Positions 6,096 to 10,607 of a stretch of DNA of 10,607 bases are shown piece by piece (position 1 is the stretch's first letter; each line of letters begins with the position of its first letter). Below the pieces are notes generated by a model. The model saw only the letters and a list, made by a program, of their open reading frames with translations, was not told where the DNA came from and ran no database searches. The stretch is from contig JAEZES010000250.1 of assembly GCA_023432995.1 (NCBI GenBank), forward strand, positions 1 to 10,607, in the 5' to 3' direction. A program made the translations under genes and the position numbers. The stretch is from Pseudomonadota bacterium (lineage in GTDB: Bacteria > Pseudomonadota > Alphaproteobacteria > Sphingomonadales > Sphingomonadaceae).

Positions 6096-6676
6096 CAGGC
6101 GGACTCCTGCCCAATCACGATCGTGGTGTCGGACGTAAAGGCATAGTCCGGCACTTCGAGGTTGGCCGGTGCCGGCCCTTTGCGGATGCGCCCCGCGGTG
6201 TCGTAGTGCGAGCCGTGGCACGGGCAGAAATAGCCGCCGAACTCGCCCCGGTTTTCACCCTCGGAAGCGCCGAGCGGCACGCACCCGAGGTGGGTGCAGA
6301 CGCCCATCGTGACGAGAATGTTGCCGTGACCTTCCTTGGTCCGTTCGGCCAGCGTCTGCGGATCGCGCAGGCTGCCGGCCGGCACCGCATTGGCCGCCTC
6401 GATTTCCTGCGGCGTCAGGTTGCGCACGAAGACCGGCTGCTTGCGGAACACGGCCTTGACCGCCATGCCCGGCTCGATCGCCGAGATGTCGAGCTCGGTA
6501 GTGGATTCGGCGAGAACGTCCTTCGACGGCGCCATCTGACTGATCAGCGGGACCAGCGTGGCGACCCCGCCGACGCCGGCCGCACTCACGGCCGCGATGT
6601 TGATGAAATCGCGACGTCGCACGCCTTCCCCGGCGGCCAGCGCTTCGGGATCCGCGGTGCCTGTGGTGGTTGCCAT
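6095..6676 (-). CDS. petA: Rieske iron-sulfur protein of the cytochrome bc1 complex
   Basis: The [2Fe-2S] subunit (193 residues) that moves electrons from quinol at the cytochrome b Qo site to cytochrome c1. The N-terminus carries a twin-arginine motif (RRRDFI, 20-25) followed by a hydrophobic segment (about 26-48), which acts as an uncleaved Tat signal/membrane anchor in this family. Cluster ligands are visible in CTHLGC (127-132; C127, H129) and CPCHGSHYD (151-159; C151, H154). C132 and C153 should form the stabilising disulfide. The hinge region follows the anchor (about 49-60), and the Pro loop GPAPANLEVP (167-176) is present. It is the first gene of petABC-apt and its stop shares a base with the petB start. 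The ATG at 6676 sits behind a GGCAA tandem repeat that provides only a modest Shine-Dalgarno. Confidence 0.98.
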   Translation of the reverse strand: MATTTGTADPEALAAGEGVRRRDFINIAAVSAAGVGGVATLVPLISQMAPSKDVLAESTTELDISAIEPGMAVKAVFRKQPVFVRNLTPQEIEAANAVPAGSLRDPQTLAERTKEGHGNILVTMGVCTHLGCVPLGASEGENRGEFGGYFCPCHGSHYDTAGRIRKGPAPANLEVPDYAFTSDTTIVIGQESA

Positions 6677-6690
6677 TGCCTTGCCTTGCC
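6676..6690 (-). repeat. GGCAA pentanucleotide tandem repeat at the petA start
   Basis: On the minus strand three perfect copies of GGCAA run directly into the petA start (GGCAA x3, then TGGCAA), so the ATG begins within the last copy's junction. The repeat occupies the place where the ribosome-binding site should be, with AAGG-type partial Shine-Dalgarno matches. Copy number is small; a regulatory or slippage role is conjecture. Confidence 0.5.
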
Positions 6691-6786
6691 TGCCGGCCCC
6701 GTGGGCGGCAGCCCGGACGCGGAACCGAAGAATTCTGGACCCGCCGCGTCCATTCCGAGGCCCCCCGGGGGCGCGGCTTGGCCGGG

Positions 6787-6815
6787 CTGATAGACGAGGG
6801 AACCGGCCATGCCAA
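6787..6815 (-). promoter_or_regulatory. Candidate promoter of the petABC-apt operon
   Basis: In the 166-bp spacer between pgeF and petA, TTGGCA (6815-6810) is followed after 17 bp by TATCAG (6792-6787) on the minus strand. Spacing is ideal for a sigma-70-type promoter and the -35 box keeps the TTG most conserved in alphaproteobacteria. Transcription would start near 6780, leaving a leader of about 100 nt that includes a GC-rich dyad (GCCCCC/GGGGGC, 6760-6772). Sequence resemblance only. Confidence 0.4.
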
Positions 6816-6842
6816 CAGGCATTTTGGCCCCCGATTTGGCGC

Positions 6843-7604
6843 TCAGCCGGCCAGCCCGATCAGCGAGAATTGGCGCCCGTAGGTCGGCTCGCCGCGATGC
6901 GTCGCCCGGCGGTAGGAAAAGAAGCGGGTCTCGTCGGCATAAGTATCGAGGCCGAGCGCGTCGACCGTGGCAACACCCGCCGCGCGCAGGCGAGCGGCGG
7001 CGTAGCCTTCGAGATCGAACTGCCAGCGCCCCTCGCGGCCGGGCGCAAAGTATTGTTCATCCCCGGCTGTGAAGTTGTCGCGGAAGCGGCTGTCGACCTC
7101 GTAGCTCGGCTGGGCGATCGCGGGGCCGATCGCCGCAGCGATGCGGCCGGCACGAGCCCCGAGCCGTTCCATCGCCGCGACGGTGTTCTCGAGCACGCCG
7201 CCATGCGCGCCGCGCCAGCCGGCGTGCGCGGCGCCGATCACCCCGGCCTCCGCGTCGGCGAGCAGCACCGGAGCGCAGTCGGCGGTGACCACGCCGAGCA
7301 GCAGGCCGGGACGCGCGGTGACCATCGCGTCGGCCCGCGGGCGCTCGTCGTGGGGCCACGGTTCGCGCACCTCGACCGCGTCGGGCGAATGGACCTGGTA
7401 GACCGTCGCCAGGCGCGCGCCGGGCAGCACGGCGGCGACCGCGCGGCGGCGGTTCTCGGCCACCGCCTCGCTGTCGTCCTCAGCTCCGTGCCCGACGTTG
7501 AGCCCGACGATCGTGCCTTGTGAGACGCCGCCGCGGCGACCGAGGAAGCCATGCGCGAGACCGTTCAGCGCCGCGGAGCGGATGACCTCGACGCCCTCAG
7601 CCAA
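6843..7604 (-). CDS. pgeF: Peptidoglycan editing factor / laccase-domain (YfiH family) protein
   Basis: A 253-residue cytoplasmic protein of the YfiH/DUF152 family. Members have purine nucleoside phosphorylase/adenosine deaminase-type activity in vitro, and in E. coli the family member prevents misincorporation of L-serine into peptidoglycan precursors. The family's metal/catalytic residues are visible: H72 in VHS (71-73), C110 in TADCAPVLL (107-115) and H127 in AAHAGWRG (125-132). HGFLGRRGGVS (18-28) and the C-terminal DTYADETRFFSYRR (220-233) are also typical. No ATG is available; the start is TTG at 7604-7602, which overlaps the end of pepN by 8 bp and has AGGTGA about 9 nt upstream. Co-transcribed with pepN and probably translationally coupled. 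The family assignment is sure; which of the reported activities matters here is not. Confidence 0.92.
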   Translation of the reverse strand: MAEGVEVIRSAALNGLAHGFLGRRGGVSQGTIVGLNVGHGAEDDSEAVAENRRRAVAAVLPGARLATVYQVHSPDAVEVREPWPHDERPRADAMVTARPGLLLGVVTADCAPVLLADAEAGVIGAAHAGWRGAHGGVLENTVAAMERLGARAGRIAAAIGPAIAQPSYEVDSRFRDNFTAGDEQYFAPGREGRWQFDLEGYAAARLRAAGVATVDALGLDTYADETRFFSYRRATHRGEPTYGRQFSLIGLAG

Positions 7605-10251
7605 GGCTGCGCGTCACCTGTTCGTAAGTGTCGCGGCTCAGCTTGGGGGCCGCGGCGATCCGCTCGAGCTCGGCGCGCATCAGCGCCGCGCGCACCGGCT
7701 CGGTCCGCCGCCAGCGGCCGAGCGAGGGCACGAAGCGCGCCGCGGTCTGCGGATTGATCGGGTCGAGCGCGAGAATGAGGTCGGCGATCAGGCGGTAGCC
7801 CTCGCCGCTCTCGGCGTGAAAGCCCTGCGGCGCCCCGGTGAAGGCCATGTACAGCGAGCGCACCCGGTTGGGGTTCCTGAGCGTGAAGTCCGGATGCCGT
7901 GCCAGCGACTTGACGTGCTCGAGCACGCTCGAATGCAGCGACTGCGCCTGCAGCGCGAACCACTTGTCGATCGCCAGCGGGTTGTCGCGGTAGCGGTTGT
8001 AGAAATCGAGCAGCTTGTGCGTTCGTTCGGGCGTGTCGAGCCCGGCCAGGACCATCAGCGCGCCCTGGCGGTCGGTCATGTTGTCGGCCTGCTGGTACTG
8101 CGCCGCGGCCATCTCGGCCGCGCGCCCCGGTACGCCGGCGGCGAGGTATACCAGCGCCTGGGTCTTGAGCTTGCGCGCGCCGCGCGCCGCGGCGTCGAGG
8201 CTGTAGTTCACGCGGCAGGCCCGCGCGTGCAGCGCGGCCAGCTCGCTTTCGAGCGTCGCGCCGAGCCAGGCCTTGAGCCCTTCGCGCTCGGCATGGATCG
8301 CGCCCGGGTCGGCGACCGGCATCTGCTCGGCGAGGTACGAATGGCCGGGGAGGATCAGCAGCTCGCCGCGCATCAGGTCGTCGAGCGCATCGTCGGCGAG
8401 AACCGCGGCGAACGCGGTGCGAATCGCCTCGCGCCCGGCCGTGCGGTCGCGCTCCCCGCGCGCGCCGCCGGCAGCGTCGCGCAAGTGGCCGACGATCAGG
8501 TCCTGCATCGCCTCGTAGCGGGCGAACGGATCGTCGTCGTGCGCGGCGAGGAACACCAGGTCGTCGAGCGGAACCTCGCGCTCGATCGCCACCGGGGCCG
8601 AGAACCCGCGGTTGATCGACAGCACCGGCGGCCTGGCGAACCCCGCGACGCCCAGGCTCGCCTGGGCCTGCTCGAGCGTGAACAGCCGCTCGCCCCCGTG
8701 CCGGCCCGAATCCCTGTCGAACAGCGCCAGCCGCAGCGGGATCGGCATCGGCTCCTTGCCCGGCTGCCCCGGCGTTGCCGGAACATCCTGCCGGAAGTGG
8801 ACGGTCGCCGTGTCACCATCGTGTTCGACAGCAACGGTCACCTTGGGCGTGCCCGCCTGCTCGTACCACAGGCGGAACTGGCCGAGATCGAGCCCGGCCC
8901 CGTCCTCGATCGCGCGGATGAAGTCCTCGCAGGTGGCCGCCTGGCCGTCGTGGCGCTCGAAGTAGAGATCGCAGCCGGCGCGGAAGCGCTCGGGACCGGC
9001 CATCGTGCGCATCATGCGGATGACCTCGGCGCCCTTGTTGTAGACGGTCGAGGTGTAGAAGTTCGAGATCTCGCGATAGCTGTCGGGCCGGATCGGGTGC
9101 GCCAGCGGCCCCGAGTCCTCGGGGAACTGCACCGCGCGGAGCACGCGCACGTCCTCGATCCGCTTGACCGCCGCCGAGCCCATGTCCTGGCTGAACAGCT
9201 GGTCGCGCAGCACGGTGAAGCCTTCCTTGAGGCTGAGCTGGAACCAGTCGCGGCAGGTGACGCGGTTGCCCGACCAGTTGTGGAAGTACTCGTGCGCGAT
9301 CACACCCTCGACCGCGTCGTAGTCGCCGTCGGTGGCCGTCTCGGGGTCGGCGAGAACGTACTTGGTGTTGAAGATGTTGAGGCCCTTGTTCTCCATCGCG
9401 CCCATGTTGAAGTCAGACACGGCGACGATGTTGAAGGTGTCGAGATCGTACTCCCGGCCGAAGGTGTCCTCGTCCCACGTCATCGCGCGCTTCAGCGAAT
9501 CCATCGCGTGCTGGGTCCGCGGCAGGTCCGGCTCGCGCACCCAGATCGCGAGGTCGACTTCGCGCCCCGACATCGTGGTGAAGCGGTCGCGGTTGGCGAC
9601 GAGGTCGCCGGCCACCAGCGCGAACAGGTAGCTCGGCTTGGGCCAGGGATCGTGCCATTCGGCCCAGTGCATGCCCTCGGGGCCTTCGCCCTCGGCCTCG
9701 AGGTTGCCGTTGCACAGCAGGACCGGGAACTGCGCCTTGGGCCCGTTGAGGCGAACGCGATAGGTCGACAGCACGTCGGGCCGGTCGGGAAAGAAGGTGA
9801 TCCGGCGGAAGCCTTCGGCCTCGCATTGCGTGCACAGCATGCCGTTCGACGCGTAGAGCCCCATCAGCTGGGTGTTGCTCGACGGATCGATCTCGGTGGC
9901 AACCTCGATCTGATGCGTGTCGCCCGAGAGCGGCACGATCAGGTCGTCGCCGTCGAGGCTCCACGAGTTGACCGCCTGCCCGTCGACGACGACCTCGAGC
10001 GGCACGATCCCGTCGCCGTTGAGGCGGATCATCGACGCCGCGGGCGCGCGCGCGTTGCGCTGCACGGTCAGTGTCGAGCGGACGCGGGTGCGCTCGAGCC
10101 CGAGGTCGAATTCCAGCGCGATTTCCGGCACCAGCCAGGGAAACGGCGCATAATCCTCGCGGCGGATCAGCAACGGCTCCTTGGGCTCGGGCGCGGCATC
10201 GGCCATCTCGGGGTTGCCATCGGGAGTCGAGGGAGTGCGGGCGATATCCAT
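7597..10251 (-). CDS. pepN: Aminopeptidase N (M1 family zinc metallopeptidase)
   Basis: A cytosolic enzyme that removes N-terminal residues from peptides in late protein turnover. At 884 residues it is close to E. coli PepN (870). Conserved landmarks are the substrate-recognition motif GAMEN (284-288) and the zinc site HEYFH (320-324), followed by NWSGNRVTCRDWF. The third zinc ligand is E343 (in LKEGFTVLRD), giving HEXXH-X18-E. The N-terminal beta domain (about 40-240) and the helical C-terminal domain (about 560-884, ending DTYEQVTRSLG) are both present, so the gene looks complete. The frame stays open to 10320, but the ATG at 10251 is preferred. A full Shine-Dalgarno AGGAGGT lies 5 nt before it, and the upstream 23 codons would run into the divergent gene. 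It is first in a pepN-pgeF unit, divergent from the neighbouring NAD-binding protein gene with only 52 bp between start codons. Confidence 0.97.
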   Translation of the reverse strand: MDIARTPSTPDGNPEMADAAPEPKEPLLIRREDYAPFPWLVPEIALEFDLGLERTRVRSTLTVQRNARAPAASMIRLNGDGIVPLEVVVDGQAVNSWSLDGDDLIVPLSGDTHQIEVATEIDPSSNTQLMGLYASNGMLCTQCEAEGFRRITFFPDRPDVLSTYRVRLNGPKAQFPVLLCNGNLEAEGEGPEGMHWAEWHDPWPKPSYLFALVAGDLVANRDRFTTMSGREVDLAIWVREPDLPRTQHAMDSLKRAMTWDEDTFGREYDLDTFNIVAVSDFNMGAMENKGLNIFNTKYVLADPETATDGDYDAVEGVIAHEYFHNWSGNRVTCRDWFQLSLKEGFTVLRDQLFSQDMGSAAVKRIEDVRVLRAVQFPEDSGPLAHPIRPDSYREISNFYTSTVYNKGAEVIRMMRTMAGPERFRAGCDLYFERHDGQAATCEDFIRAIEDGAGLDLGQFRLWYEQAGTPKVTVAVEHDGDTATVHFRQDVPATPGQPGKEPMPIPLRLALFDRDSGRHGGERLFTLEQAQASLGVAGFARPPVLSINRGFSAPVAIEREVPLDDLVFLAAHDDDPFARYEAMQDLIVGHLRDAAGGARGERDRTAGREAIRTAFAAVLADDALDDLMRGELLILPGHSYLAEQMPVADPGAIHAEREGLKAWLGATLESELAALHARACRVNYSLDAAARGARKLKTQALVYLAAGVPGRAAEMAAAQYQQADNMTDRQGALMVLAGLDTPERTHKLLDFYNRYRDNPLAIDKWFALQAQSLHSSVLEHVKSLARHPDFTLRNPNRVRSLYMAFTGAPQGFHAESGEGYRLIADLILALDPINPQTAARFVPSLGRWRRTEPVRAALMRAELERIAAAPKLSRDTYEQVTRSLG

Positions 10252-10303
10252 GCAAGACCTCCTAGGCGCTTTCGCCGAGCCGTCCAGCCGGTAGAACGCG
10301 CGC

Positions 10304-10607
10304 ATGGCGCATCTGTTCATCTTCGGGCTCGGCTACTCGGCGAAGCGCATTCGCGAGCGGGCCGAAGCGCGCGGCTGGCGCGTCACGGCGACCGGGCGCG
10401 AAGGCGACCTGGCGTTCGACGACGAAGCGGGCGTGGGCGCCGCGCTGGCCAGCGCAAGCCACGTGCTCTCGTCGGTCCCGCCGTGCGAAACCGGCGACCC
10501 GGTGCTCGCGCGCTACGGCGACGCGCTCGGCCGCTGCTGTCTGGGATACCTGTCATCGACCGGCGTCTACGGCGATACCGGCGGCGGCTGGGTCGACGAA
10601 AGCGCAC
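10304..10607 (+). CDS. SDR/NAD-dependent epimerase-like protein (YeeZ-like), N-terminal part, cut by window edge
   Basis: The first 101 residues of a Rossmann-fold protein that runs past the window end. The start MAHLFIFGLGYSAKRI has the dinucleotide-binding pattern GxGxxA with hydrophobic flanks at residues 8-13. HVLSSVPP (53-60) fits the beta-4 strand region, and YLSSTGVYGDTGGGWVDE (82-99) contains the SSTGVYG stretch characteristic of extended, atypical SDR proteins related to NAD-dependent epimerases and E. coli YeeZ. Substrate is unknown for this group. The catalytic Tyr-Lys region, if present, is outside the window. The ATG at 10304 has no clear Shine-Dalgarno; a -10-like TAGAAC at 10292-10297 lies only 6 nt before it, raising the possibility of a leaderless mRNA. 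Confidence 0.82.
   Translation, partial: MAHLFIFGLGYSAKRIRERAEARGWRVTATGREGDLAFDDEAGVGAALASASHVLSSVPPCETGDPVLARYGDALGRCCLGYLSSTGVYGDTGGGWVDESA

Noticed and set aside
4752..6146. 464-codon open frame on the plus strand
   Set aside because: Antisense to cytochrome b. It is His/Glu/Arg/Val-rich, as expected from the complement of a hydrophobic membrane protein gene; the sense frame has all heme ligands.
6096..6221. N-terminal extension of cytochrome b
   Set aside because: The extra 42 residues are the other-frame reading of petA and do not resemble cytochrome b; the ATG at 6095 overlaps the petA stop as is usual in this operon.
6810..6824. Small hairpin ATGCC-AACA-GGCAT followed by TTTT on the plus strand as a terminator
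   Set aside because: The stem is only 5 bp and no plus-strand gene ends there; on the minus strand no T-run follows, so it does not end pgeF transcription.
10249..10320. Upstream start for pepN at 10320
   Set aside because: It would add 23 residues coded inside the divergent gene, and the AGGAGGT ribosome-binding site is placed for the ATG at 10251.
1..10607. CRISPR array, insertion sequence ends, rRNA, toxin-antitoxin or defence genes
   Set aside because: No regularly spaced repeats, transposase motifs, rRNA segments or small two-gene toxin-antitoxin layouts were seen. Any such cargo would be beyond the left edge.

Overview
The window reads as high-GC alphaproteobacterial chromosome, most likely Sphingomonadales. 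That placement is inferred from the base composition, the petA-petB-petC-apt order and the style of the proteins; no 16S or other marker gene is present to confirm it. Almost everything is on the minus strand, so the biological order runs from high to low coordinates. No stretch longer than 300 bases lacks a gene.

Right edge (about 10.3-10.6 kb): a short divergent spacer separates the start of a Rossmann-fold NAD(P)-binding protein (plus strand, cut by the window end) from pepN. pepN (aminopeptidase N) is followed with an 8-bp overlap by pgeF (YfiH/laccase-domain, peptidoglycan editing factor family). After a 166-bp spacer with a candidate promoter comes the cytochrome bc1 (complex III) operon: petA (Rieske iron-sulfur protein), petB (cytochrome b) and petC (cytochrome c1). 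All expected cofactor ligands are visible. apt (adenine phosphoribosyltransferase) is translationally coupled to the end of petC through a TTG start.

Middle-left (0.8-3.3 kb): a CPA-type monovalent cation/proton antiporter with a cytoplasmic RCK/TrkA-like domain is followed after 9 bp by an OmpA-domain lipoprotein. This looks like a two-gene unit joining an inner-membrane transporter to a peptidoglycan-binding lipoprotein.

Left edge (1-0.8 kb): a tRNA-Gly(TCC) gene with encoded CCA sits just downstream of the lipoprotein gene. About 200 bp beyond its 3' end, in the same orientation, begins a tyrosine recombinase of the DUF4102 (arm-DNA-binding) type, cut by the window start. This is the classic boundary of an integrative element inserted at a tRNA 3' end, and the cargo lies to the left outside the window. 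The spacer carries a perfect 10-bp-arm inverted repeat and further TGGCCCC direct repeats, which are candidate recombinase or regulator sites.

Overall this is a conserved housekeeping region (respiration, purine salvage, peptide turnover, ion homeostasis) bordered on the left by a mobile-element junction. I see no CRISPR array, insertion sequence, rRNA or evidently new multi-gene system. The least explained parts are the integrase/tRNA junction with its repeats and the antiporter-lipoprotein pair.
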